Below, piece after piece: positions 1 through 5,284 of a stretch of DNA of 5,284 bases. The notes under the pieces were generated by a model. That model saw only the letters and a list, made by a program, of their open reading frames with translations. It was not told where the DNA came from and made no database searches. The DNA comes from a bacterium (GTDB taxonomy: Bacteria > Verrucomicrobiota > Kiritimatiellia > UBA8416 > CAMZLY01). The DNA lies in contig DAOVUR010000145.1 of assembly GCA_030632465.1 (NCBI GenBank), positions 1 to 5,284 on the forward strand, read 5' to 3'. Positions within the stretch are counted from its first letter, which is position 1; each line of letters begins with the position of its first letter. Made by a program: the position numbers and the translations under genes.

Positions 1-1305
1 TAGCAGGCTCACTCTTCCTTGCTTGCCATCAGCGCGCGGCAAGAATATCTCCTGCCAAGTAAATCTAGCCAACCGTGTGGCTGTATCCAACGTTGTAAGC
101 ATAAATGCAGATATTGCCAATGCCGCAAACGTCATACCTACAGCTGACGGTAAGCCTAACTTAGCTGTAAAGCCCGACAAGCCTGAAGCAAAGAGCGTAA
201 CAGGAGATTCTGTTGCAAGTCGTGCAAGATACTCCTCTTTAGGTAAAACAACCACACAGATCAATGCAACCAGAGCCAAAACGCCCTCTACCAACATGCC
301 GCCATAAGCAATCGGCTTGATATGCCGCTCATTATCAAGTTGCTTAGATGTCGTACCAGATGCAACTAGCGCATGAAAGCCAGAACATGCACCACAGGCA
401 ACAGTCACATATAGAACAGGGAATAGATGCGCAATACCACCGCCCGGCTTAACCGCTTCCCAGCCTGTGAATGCAGGCATAACAAAATGTGGTGCCGCCC
501 CAAACACGCCTATAACTCCACAAATCAACATAACATAAAGAAGATACGAATTAAGATAGTCGCGCGGCTGCAGCAACAACCAGACAGGCATAACAGAAGC
601 AACAAAGATATATATAAGCAGCACGCTGATCCATATATTCCTAGCACTTACAGCTGTAACACCCATAAGTTTGACCAAGTCTAAAGGATATATAGTACTT
701 AACCAGATAAAGAAAAAGAGCAGTGGCACAAAGATAAAACTACCAAGCACTAAAGATAATCCCTTTTTATATACGAGAAACCCGAAAACCGGGGCCATCA
801 TAATAAAAAGCAATGATGCCGTTGCGACAGCTGGTGTAGTCACAAATGTTTTCGCCACTAAAAGAGCAAAAATAGCTACAAGCAGAATCAGTGCTGCCCA
901 ACAGAATGATAAAAATATCTGCCGCCCAGAATAGCCTAGATGCTCTTCAATCACCGAGCCAATAGAACGTCCTTGATGTCGTACAGAAATAAAGAGCGCA
1001 GCGAAATCATGCACAGCGCCAATAAACACACAGCCAAATAGTATCCATAACACCACCGGCATCCAACCCAAATATGCCGCTAATATAGGCCCAACAATAG
1101 GCCCAGCCCCAGCTATAGACGCAAAATGATGTCCAAACAGTACCATTGGCCGCGTAGGAACATAATCGATTCCATCCTCCTGTTCCTCTGCCGGAGTAGC
1201 GCGTTCAGGATCAACACCAAACAACCGCTCCAAATACCGCCCATAAAAACGATAAGCAAAGACAAAGAATACAATCCCTATAATAAGTAATATCGCACCA
1301 TTCAT
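1..1305 (-). CDS. cstA: CstA-family carbon starvation protein, inner-membrane peptide/pyruvate transporter (C-terminus cut by window edge)
   Basis: I translated this by hand on the minus strand. It is open for 435 codons from the ATG at 1303-1305 to the window edge with no stop. The protein is strongly hydrophobic with many membrane segments. Residues 58-76 carry the glycine-rich CstA signature (GHHFASIAGAGPIVGP), followed by GAVHDF at 96-101, and near the end of the visible part TTLDTATR, another segment typical of the family. The family (CstA, BtsT/YjiY) consists of cytoplasmic-membrane transporters tied to uptake of peptides or pyruvate, often under carbon limitation; the substrate cannot be told here. 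The start is supported by AGGAA at 1315-1319, 9 nt upstream. It lies 24 bp after the radical SAM gene on the same strand, so co-transcription is likely. Family members range from roughly 480 to 700 residues, so the C-terminal membrane segments are missing only because the window ends. Family call is firm; CstA versus another paralogue is less so. Confidence 0.93.
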   Translation of the reverse strand, partial: MNGAILLIIGIVFFVFAYRFYGRYLERLFGVDPERATPAEEQEDGIDYVPTRPMVLFGHHFASIAGAGPIVGPILAAYLGWMPVVLWILFGCVFIGAVHDFAALFISVRHQGRSIGSVIEEHLGYSGRQIFLSFCWAALILLVAIFALLVAKTFVTTPAVATASLLFIMMAPVFGFLVYKKGLSLVLGSFIFVPLLFFFIWLSTIYPLDLVKLMGVTAVSARNIWISVLLIYIFVASVMPVWLLLQPRDYLNSYLLYVMLICGVIGVFGAAPHFVMPAFTGWEAVKPGGGIAHLFPVLYVTVACGACSGFHALVASGTTSKQLDNERHIKPIAYGGMLVEGVLALVALICVVVLPKEEYLARLATESPVTLFASGLSGFTAKLGLPSAVGMTFAALAISAFMLTTLDTATRLARFTWQEIFLPRADGKQGRVSLL

Positions 1306-1314
1306 ATAAATAAG

Positions 1315-1319
1315 TTCCT
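1315..1319 (-). promoter_or_regulatory. Ribosome binding site of the cstA-like gene
   Basis: AGGAA on the minus strand, 9 nt before the ATG at 1303-1305. It lies inside the 24-bp gap after the radical SAM gene and fixes the start of the transporter. Confidence 0.6.
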
Positions 1320-1329
1320 AGTTATCAGC

Positions 1330-2568
1330 CTATTTGCCACAGCATTTCTTATATTTTTTTCCACTTCCACACGGGCAGGCATCATTACGCCCAACCTTCC
1401 CTATTGAGTCATTCCTACTCTGTAACATCGCTTCACGTTGCATTCTAATCGCCCGTTCACGGTCACGCCTAATATCATCCGCCAGCTCAGCTAATCCAGG
1501 CAGGGCATGCTTGTAAAACTTCTTCCAGCCAGCACATAACACGCTTAACCTAGAAGGATCGGCACCTCGCGTCTCTCTGTTCTTTGGGCAACATCCAGCA
1601 CAGAACTTTAAATATTCACATTTAGCACAAGCATCGTTCCACTGCGATTTACGCTTGCCAAATGTTTCATACAGCGCAGAACCTCGCATCTCATCCCACG
1701 TATTATCCATAAGATTACCGAGCTTAAGCTCCGGCTCCACAAAGAAATCACACGGATAGATATCGCCATTATGCTCAACCACTAAATAGTGGCGACAATC
1801 TTTACCTACAGTACATGTACTCTCAACTCCATCCACCATCATTGCCAAGATATTATCAAAAAGCCGTACAGAAACTTTTCTTTGATCACCTTTTATCCAT
1901 TCATCATATATTCCACAGAGAAAATTCCCCCACTCTTCCCCATTAATAGCAAACGGCAGCAAGTTTCCATCACTACCAAACTCTACACATTCAATATATT
2001 GATGAAATTTAATTCCCATATCACAAAGGTAGCGATAAATATCACGTGGTTTATCAACATTAGACTGGCTGACCAGCGTAAGAATATTAAATTCAACCTT
2101 ATGCCGCTTTAATGCGTCAATCCCTCTCATGACATCAGCATGCGTGCCTTTGCCATCATTATTTATGCGAAATCTATCATGAACCTCCGCCGGTCCATCA
2201 ACACTTACTCCTACTAAAAACTTATACTTTGCTAGATATTCCGCCCATTCATCATCCAGCAAAGTTGCGTTTGTCTGCAAGCCATTAGCCACCGTCACCC
2301 CAGGTCGGCCATATTCCATCTGATATTTAGTTACTTTCTTGAAGAAATCTAACCCCATCAAAGTCGGTTCACCACCCTGCCAACCAAAAGAATAAGCACG
2401 TTGTTCGGTAGCGAGAAAGGAGCTAATCATCTTGCGAAGGACCTCATCGGACATTCTATGCCGAGCATTCTCAGGATACAGCTCACATTTACCAAGGTAA
2501 AAACAGTACTGACATCGCAAATTACAATCTGCTGAAGTTGGCTTAACTAATAATGAAAAATCTCTCAT
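1330..2568 (-). CDS. Anaerobic sulfatase-maturating enzyme (anSME) type radical SAM/SPASM protein with C-terminal SEC-C motif
   Basis: 412 aa. Enzymes of this family oxidise a Cys or Ser of a sulfatase to the catalytic formylglycine in the cytoplasm, using S-adenosylmethionine and three [4Fe-4S] clusters. Visible: the radical SAM motif C15-x3-C19-x2-C22, the SAM-contacting GGEP at 65-68, and a SPASM region with C252, C258, C273, C314, C317, C323, C327 and C345. As I remember it, this spacing equals that of the characterised Clostridium perfringens enzyme with a constant offset of three, and D274 (in CDFF) falls where its proposed catalytic Asp lies. After a charged helix-like stretch (about 350-392), residues 393-411 form a SEC-C zinc-binding motif (CPCGSGKKYKKCC), which the catalytic core does not need. 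The start is supported by AGGA 8 nt upstream and by the motif beginning at residue 15, as is usual. No sulfatase gene is in view, so the substrate is unknown; a peptide-modifying relative is the main alternative. Confidence 0.9.
   Translation of the reverse strand: MRDFSLLVKPTSADCNLRCQYCFYLGKCELYPENARHRMSDEVLRKMISSFLATEQRAYSFGWQGGEPTLMGLDFFKKVTKYQMEYGRPGVTVANGLQTNATLLDDEWAEYLAKYKFLVGVSVDGPAEVHDRFRINNDGKGTHADVMRGIDALKRHKVEFNILTLVSQSNVDKPRDIYRYLCDMGIKFHQYIECVEFGSDGNLLPFAINGEEWGNFLCGIYDEWIKGDQRKVSVRLFDNILAMMVDGVESTCTVGKDCRHYLVVEHNGDIYPCDFFVEPELKLGNLMDNTWDEMRGSALYETFGKRKSQWNDACAKCEYLKFCAGCCPKNRETRGADPSRLSVLCAGWKKFYKHALPGLAELADDIRRDRERAIRMQREAMLQSRNDSIGKVGRNDACPCGSGKKYKKCCGK
1333..1389 (-). other. 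SEC-C zinc-binding motif at the C-terminus of the radical SAM protein
   Basis: The last 19 codons before the stop (residues 394-412) read as a canonical SEC-C module: RNDxCPCGSGKKYKKCC with Cys at 398, 400, 409 and 410. This short zinc-binding module was first known at the C-terminus of SecA, where it contacts SecB and ribosomes, and it occurs as a tail on many unrelated proteins. Here it could act in partner or substrate contact, which is inference. Confidence 0.9.
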
Positions 2569-2576
2569 ATTTTAAA

Positions 2577-2580
2577 TCCT
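2577..2580 (-). promoter_or_regulatory. Ribosome binding site of the radical SAM gene
   Basis: AGGA (within GAAGGAT) on the minus strand, 8 nt before the ATG at 2566-2568. It supports that ATG over later in-frame Met codons such as M39. Confidence 0.65.
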
Positions 2581-2612
2581 TCAACTCCCTGAGCCTCTTA
2601 CGAAACTATTCA

Positions 2613-2618
2613 TTTATA
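2613..2618 (-). promoter_or_regulatory. Possible -10 box for the radical SAM-cstA pair
   Basis: TATAAA on the minus strand, about 45 nt before the start codon, matching 5 of 6 bases of the sigma70 -10 consensus. No convincing -35 box is present at 16-18 bp: that stretch (about 2635-2642) lies inside the left REP-like repeat. The promoter may be weak, activator-dependent, or elsewhere. Confidence 0.25.
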
Positions 2619-2628
2619 CTACTTTTGG

Positions 2629-2652
2629 TGTAGCGTTGGCCGTCTCGGCCAA
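2629..2652 (+). repeat. Left REP-like unit
   Basis: TGTAGCG followed by the perfect hairpin TTGGCCG-TCT-CGGCCAA (2636-2652; stem 7 bp, loop 3 nt). GTAG at 2630-2633 would be the REP head. On the minus strand it sits in the place where a -35 box for the radical SAM gene would be expected. Confidence 0.6.
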
Positions 2653-2654
2653 TC

Positions 2655-2685
2655 CTTCCCGCAGGGAAGCTCGCCTTTAGGCGAG
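2655..2685. repeat. Two back-to-back hairpins inside the REPIN-like element
   Basis: CTTCCC-GCA-GGGAAG (2655-2669; stem 6, loop 3) is followed without a gap by CTCGCC-TTTA-GGCGAG (2670-2685; stem 6, loop 4). Both stems are perfect. There is no U-tract after them on either strand, so they are not standard intrinsic terminators. Confidence 0.6.
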
Positions 2686-2701
2686 GTCATAACCACACCT
2701 A

Positions 2702-2712
2702 GGGCTGCGCCC
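2702..2712. repeat. Short GC-rich hairpin inside the REPIN-like element
   Basis: GGGC-TGC-GCCC, a 4-bp stem with a 3-nt loop. On its own it could be chance; it is noted because it is the fourth of five hairpins in about 100 bp. Confidence 0.4.
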
Positions 2713-2719
2713 GTCGCTT

Positions 2720-2743
2720 TTGCCTGAGACAGGCAACTCTACA
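2720..2743 (-). repeat. Right REP-like unit
   Basis: Read on the minus strand: TGTAGAG followed by the hairpin TTGCCTG-TCT-CAGGCAA (2720-2736; stem 7 bp, loop 3 nt). It differs from the left unit at five positions. Four of these form two compensatory pair changes in the stem, so both copies keep a perfect 7-bp stem and the same TCT loop. Confidence 0.6.
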
Positions 2744-2813
2744 TCCCCAAAACAATTCAGGCACCTACATCATTTCTTCAAAATATTGCCGTTTTTTGAG
2801 AAAAACATTTTTA

Positions 2814-2841
2814 TTTTTCCCTTTTCACTTTTCACTTATTC
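2814..2841 (+). repeat. Heptamer tandem repeat, CTTTTCA-type
   Basis: Four in-phase 7-nt units: TTTTTCC, CTTTTCA, CTTTTCA, CTTATTC. The middle two are identical and the outer two degenerate. It lies upstream of the typA promoter candidate. Confidence 0.45.
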
Positions 2842-2863
2842 TGCAACTATACGCCGCTTGCAT

Positions 2864-2893
2864 TTGTCAGGTCAATATTCATTAACAAATAAT
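2864..2893 (+). promoter_or_regulatory. Sigma70-like promoter candidate for typA
   Basis: TTGTCA (2864-2869) and AATAAT (2888-2893), each matching 5 of 6 consensus bases, with an 18-bp spacer. Transcription would start near 2900 and give a leader of about 80 nt containing the bulged hairpin at 2916-2944. Found by eye in AT-rich DNA, so a chance match is possible. Confidence 0.4.
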
Positions 2894-2896
2894 CAC

Positions 2897-2964
2897 GAAT
2901 ACTGACAACTGCCTGCCCTTCGTAGCTCGAAGAGCGAAGTAGGGATAACTGATAACTAACAACT
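2897..2964 (+). repeat. Interrupted heptamer array, GATAACT-type
   Basis: Units GAATACT (2897-2903) and GACAACT (2904-2910), then a 33-nt interruption carrying a hairpin, then GATAACT (2944-2950), GATAACT (2951-2957) and AACAACT (2958-2964). The two halves look like one array split by an insert. The array ends just before the typA ribosome binding site. Confidence 0.45.
2916..2944 (+). repeat. Bulged hairpin in the likely typA leader
   Basis: CCC-TTC-(GTA)-GCTC-GAA-GAGC-GAA-(GTA)-GGG. Ten base pairs in three helical blocks around a GAA loop, with a GTA bulge on each side. It contains GTAG twice (2922-2925 and 2939-2942). It differs from the REP-like units at 2629-2743 and could be a second repeat family or an RNA leader structure. 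No U-tract follows, so it is not an intrinsic terminator. Confidence 0.5.
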
Positions 2965-2972
2965 AAGTTTTT

Positions 2973-2977
2973 AAAGG
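2973..2977 (+). promoter_or_regulatory. Weak ribosome binding site of typA
   Basis: AAAGG, 5 nt before the ATG at 2983. Short and closely spaced, but it is the only candidate; the start itself is secure from the protein sequence. Confidence 0.45.
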
Positions 2978-2982
2978 TATAA

Positions 2983-4788
2983 ATGTATCAAACAGATAAA
3001 ATAAGAAATGTAGCTATTATTGCTCATGTTGACCATGGCAAGACCACACTGGTAGATGAACTTTTTAAACAGAGCGGTATGTTCCGAGACAACCAGGTTG
3101 TAGAAGAACGCCTCATGGACTCTGGTGATATCGAGCGCGAACGCGGTATTACTATTACTGCCAAAAATGGTGCTTTTCATTATAAAGACCACTCAATCAA
3201 TATTATTGACACTCCAGGACATGCTGATTTTGGTGGACAGGTAGAGCGCGTTCTACAGATGGCAGATGGCGCACTACTTCTTGTAGATGCTCAAGAAGGG
3301 CCTATGCCACAAACTTTCTTCGTTTTAAAGAAAGCTTTAGCTCTTAACCTCCCTGTAATTGTTGTATTAAACAAAATTGATAAACCTGCTGCACGCCCAG
3401 ACTGGGCAACAGATCAGGTGTTCGATCTCTTCGACAAGTTAGATGCACCTCACGATATTATGGACTTTGAAACCATCTATGCATCATCTATTGGCGGATA
3501 TGCATCTACAGACTCTGAAGAGAAAGGCACTGACATGCGCCCGCTGCTGGACGCTATAATCGAACATATCCCTTGCCCAACAGGTGATCCTGAAGGACCT
3601 CTTCAATTACAAGTAAGCTCTATTGAGCATTCCCCATTTCTTGGCAGACTCGGCGTAGGTAAAATCACATCTGGTGCCGTTAAAGTAGGTCAGCCGGTAG
3701 TTGTTTCTGATGCCAAAGGCGAAATCAAACCAACTCGCATCACAAAAATATATCGTTTTAACTGCAACCAGAAGGAAGAGACCAAAGAGGCTATGCTCGG
3801 TGAAGTAGTCGCTATTGCTGGAACAGATAATATAGGTATAGGAGACACTTACACAGATCCGGATAACCCAATCCCTCTACCAGTCACAGAAGTTGATCCA
3901 CCAACTCTTTCCATGACCTTTATGCCAAACACATCACCGTTTGCTGGCACAGAAGGCAAATTTGTAACATCTACTCATGTAGCTGAACGCTTAAAAAAAG
4001 AGGCTTTAGCCGATGTTGCACTACGAGTTGAAACATTACCTGACGGCTCTAGCTACAAAGTATCCGGCCGTGGCGAACTGCATCTCTCCATTCTGATCGA
4101 AAATATGCGACGTGAAGGTTACGAATTTCAAGTTAGCTGTCCAAAGGTTATTTTCCATGAAGAAAACGGCAAGCGCACAGAGCCATTTGAAGAGCTTACT
4201 ATTGATGTAGCAGAGGAATATATGGGATCAGTAATCGAGAAGCTTGGTCAGCGCAAAGGTCAAATGCAGGAAATGACCCAGAACAACGGTATGACTAGAC
4301 TTATCTACCGCATTCCAACTCGTGGTCTACTCGGATTCAAATCAGAATTTATGTCAGACACAAAAGGTATGGGTGTACTATCATACATCTTCTTGGAATA
4401 TGCTCCTTATGCGGGCGATATGCGAAACCGTAAAAACGGCGTACTGATTGCAATGGATACATCAACAACTGTAGCCTTTGCCCTATTTAATCTACAGAAA
4501 CGTGGTAAAATGTTCCTCGATCCAGGCATAAAAATATATAGAGGCCAGATCATTGGTGAACATTGCCGTGACAACGACCTTATAGTGAATCCTGCAAAAG
4601 GCAAACAGCTCACAAATATGCGCGCTGCTGGTTCAGATGAAAACGTAATACTTACACCACCAGTAAGAATGAGCCTAGAAGATTGCATCTCTTACATTAA
4701 TGAAGATGAACTAGTTGAAGTTACACCCAAAAGCATAAGACTAAGAAAAGTATCAATTGAAAAAGATAGACGCAACAGCAATGGATAA
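2983..4788 (+). CDS. typA: Ribosome-associated translational GTPase TypA/BipA
   Basis: 601 aa, the usual full length of this family (about 600-615). TypA binds the 70S ribosome at the EF-G site, hydrolyses GTP, and supports 50S assembly and growth under cold or other stress. In order: G1 AHVDHGKT (14-21), G2 RGIT (54-57), G3 DTPGH (76-80, with the catalytic-type His80), G4 NKID (130-133), and a G5 region at YASSIGG (166-172), where many family members read SA instead of SS as I recall. Then come a beta-barrel domain II (about 200-300), EF-G-like domains III and V (about 305-480, including SGRGELHLSILIENMRREG), and the TypA-specific C-terminal domain with RGLLGF, the GKQLTNMRA region and the terminal VTPKSIRLRK. 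The start gives the standard N-terminus (KIRNVAIIAHVDHGKT). A probable leader with a hairpin and heptamer repeats precedes it; an acetyltransferase gene follows after 31 bp without a visible terminator. Confidence 0.98.
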   Translation: MYQTDKIRNVAIIAHVDHGKTTLVDELFKQSGMFRDNQVVEERLMDSGDIERERGITITAKNGAFHYKDHSINIIDTPGHADFGGQVERVLQMADGALLLVDAQEGPMPQTFFVLKKALALNLPVIVVLNKIDKPAARPDWATDQVFDLFDKLDAPHDIMDFETIYASSIGGYASTDSEEKGTDMRPLLDAIIEHIPCPTGDPEGPLQLQVSSIEHSPFLGRLGVGKITSGAVKVGQPVVVSDAKGEIKPTRITKIYRFNCNQKEETKEAMLGEVVAIAGTDNIGIGDTYTDPDNPIPLPVTEVDPPTLSMTFMPNTSPFAGTEGKFVTSTHVAERLKKEALADVALRVETLPDGSSYKVSGRGELHLSILIENMRREGYEFQVSCPKVIFHEENGKRTEPFEELTIDVAEEYMGSVIEKLGQRKGQMQEMTQNNGMTRLIYRIPTRGLLGFKSEFMSDTKGMGVLSYIFLEYAPYAGDMRNRKNGVLIAMDTSTTVAFALFNLQKRGKMFLDPGIKIYRGQIIGEHCRDNDLIVNPAKGKQLTNMRAAGSDENVILTPPVRMSLEDCISYINEDELVEVTPKSIRLRKVSIEKDRRNSNG

Positions 4789-4819
4789 GATGTCTATATA
4801 AGCAGTCTGTACAAAGTTT

Positions 4820-5284
4820 ATGAAAGCAGATAATTACATCACTCATATAGTAGATAATCTTCATAACCTTGGAGTTCACTACGGTGATGTAATTCTTGTA
4901 CACTCTTCATTTAAAGCACTAGGCAAGATTGACAATGGTATTGAGACACTTATTCAAGGTCTACTACAGGCCGTAGGGGAAGCCGGAACATTAGTTATGC
5001 CAGCACTAAGCTGGACACTACGTCCGCCAGAAATATTCAATCCAGCGACAACGCCTACGAACGTGGGTGCTATATCTGAATATTTCCGTACACGAGCCGG
5101 CACAGCAAGAAACATCCACCCTACACACTCAGTCTGCGCTATAGGCAAGATGGCGCACGAACTATTACGCGATGCAACATTAGACAATACTCCGTGCGGT
5201 CAACATTCCCCATTCCACAAAATTACCGATCTTGATAATGCAAAAATTATCATGCTCGGCTGCGGCCTCAAACCAAACACCACA
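4820..5284 (+). CDS. AAC(3)-family (Antibiotic_NAT) N-acetyltransferase, N-terminal part
   Basis: 155 codons are open to the right edge of the window; the family is usually about 260-290 aa, so roughly the last two fifths lie outside. Family members transfer acetyl from acetyl-CoA to an amine, classically N3 of 2-deoxystreptamine aminoglycosides, but many chromosomal members have other or unknown substrates. Visible family landmarks: the N-terminal LGVHYGDVILVHSSF (17-31), GTLVMPALSW (56-65), the HPTHSVCAIG region (100-109), GQHSPF (127-132) and IIMLGCG (143-149). The start at 4820 is the only standard start codon after the in-frame stop at 4799-4801 that keeps the family N-terminus. No clear Shine-Dalgarno precedes it, so translation may depend partly on coupling to typA 31 bp upstream. 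Drug resistance should not be assumed from this fragment. Confidence 0.88.
   Translation, partial: MKADNYITHIVDNLHNLGVHYGDVILVHSSFKALGKIDNGIETLIQGLLQAVGEAGTLVMPALSWTLRPPEIFNPATTPTNVGAISEYFRTRAGTARNIHPTHSVCAIGKMAHELLRDATLDNTPCGQHSPFHKITDLDNAKIIMLGCGLKPNTT

Larger units (their letters stand above)
2629..2743. repeat. REPIN/BIME-like element: two GTAG-headed REP hairpins in inverted orientation
   Basis: A 115-bp element bounded by 24-nt inverted repeats (2629-2652 on plus, 2720-2743 on minus) that agree at 19 of 24 positions. Each begins TGTAG and continues into a 7-bp stem with a 3-nt loop, with the GTAG heads facing outwards. A conserved GTAG or GGAG tetranucleotide beside a short palindrome, paired head-out, is the known plan of REP doublets (REPINs/BIMEs) that RAYT (TnpA_REP) transposases act on. 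TTTTGG lies just outside both ends (2623-2628 and, inverted, 2747-2752), so similarity may extend slightly further. No RAYT gene is in the window. Calling it a mobile repeat family rests on structure alone, because copy number elsewhere in the genome is not visible. Confidence 0.6.
2569..2982. other. Intergenic region between divergent gene pairs, rich in repeats and hairpins
   Basis: 414 bp with no credible gene. From left to right it holds the leader of the radical SAM gene (2569-2628), a REPIN-like palindromic element (2629-2743), an AT-rich stretch with a heptamer array (2814-2841), a promoter-like pair for typA (2864-2893), a bulged hairpin (2916-2944) embedded in a second heptamer array (2897-2964), and the typA ribosome binding site. 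An open frame at 2720-2905 is a by-product: it lacks an evident ribosome binding site, starts inside a repeat and translates to low-complexity sequence. Confidence 0.8.

Noticed and set aside
23..934. Three plus-strand open frames (23-307, 427-684, 671-934)
   Set aside because: They lie antisense to the continuous CstA reading frame and encode nothing recognisable.
1789..2112. 107-codon plus-strand open frame
   Set aside because: Antisense shadow of the radical SAM gene, whose motifs on the other strand are unambiguous.
2629..2743. CRISPR array or insertion sequence
   Set aside because: The repeats are inverted rather than direct, there are no regular spacers, and the element is too short to encode a transposase.
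2791..2820. Possible intrinsic terminator, GTTTTT-TGAG-AAAAAC followed by T-rich DNA
   Set aside because: The stem is almost entirely A-T and no gene on the plus strand precedes it, since both flanking genes point away from this region.
2720..2905. Open reading frame of 61 codons on the plus strand in the intergenic region
   Set aside because: It begins inside the right REP-like unit, has no ribosome binding site, and spans T-rich and heptamer-repeat DNA; its translation is low-complexity with no recognisable motif.
2916..2944. Riboswitch or attenuator in the typA leader
   Set aside because: Only one hairpin is visible, with no alternative terminator/antiterminator pair and no match to a riboswitch core I recognise; kept only as a hairpin.
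4781..4801. Tiny open frame (MDKMSI) overlapping the end of typA, as a leader peptide for the acetyltransferase gene
   Set aside because: Six codons in the final bases of typA are expected by chance, and no ribosome binding site or attenuator structure goes with it.
4407..5187. Minus-strand open frames at 4407-4688, 4721-4903 and 4954-5187
   Set aside because: Antisense to typA and to the AAC(3)-family gene; no family features, and they overlap well-supported coding sequence.

Overview
The window holds two gene pairs pointing away from each other, separated by about 414 bp of structured non-coding DNA. On the minus strand, reading leftwards, an anaerobic sulfatase-maturating-type radical SAM enzyme (1330-2568) is followed after 24 bp by a CstA-family peptide/pyruvate transporter (1-1305) whose C-terminus runs off the left edge. 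On the plus strand, the ribosome-associated GTPase TypA/BipA (2983-4788) is followed after 31 bp by the N-terminal part of an AAC(3)-family (Antibiotic_NAT) acetyltransferase (4820-5284), which runs off the right edge. Each pair is close-set and co-oriented with no visible terminator between its members, so each is a plausible operon.

The proteins are ordinary members of known families. The less ordinary part is the gap at 2569-2982. It contains a compact element of about 115 bp (2629-2743) bounded by two 24-nt imperfect inverted repeats. Each repeat starts with GTAG and carries a 7-bp stem with a 3-nt loop. This is the layout of a REP doublet (REPIN/BIME), the kind of repeat mobilised by RAYT transposases. 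Four of the five differences between the two repeats are two compensatory base-pair swaps in the stem, so the fold appears to be conserved rather than the bases. Three more short hairpins lie between the arms. Closer to typA there is a second, unrelated bulged hairpin (2916-2944) interrupting an in-phase 7-nt repeat array, and another 7-nt repeat array at 2814-2841. A reasonable sigma70-like promoter for typA (2864-2893) would place the bulged hairpin and its flanking heptads in the typA 5' leader.

Organism: the anSME-type enzyme suggests an anaerobic or facultative lifestyle, since these enzymes are oxygen-sensitive and take the place of FGE. GC content looks moderate. Hairpin-rich intergenic repeats together with sulfatase maturation would fit an anaerobic PVC-group lineage such as Lentisphaerota or Kiritimatiellota, but this is a weak guess and other anaerobic bacteria fit too. 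No tRNA, rRNA, CRISPR array, insertion sequence or transposase gene was seen. No previously undescribed protein system can be claimed from this window. The candidate worth following is the REPIN-like element.
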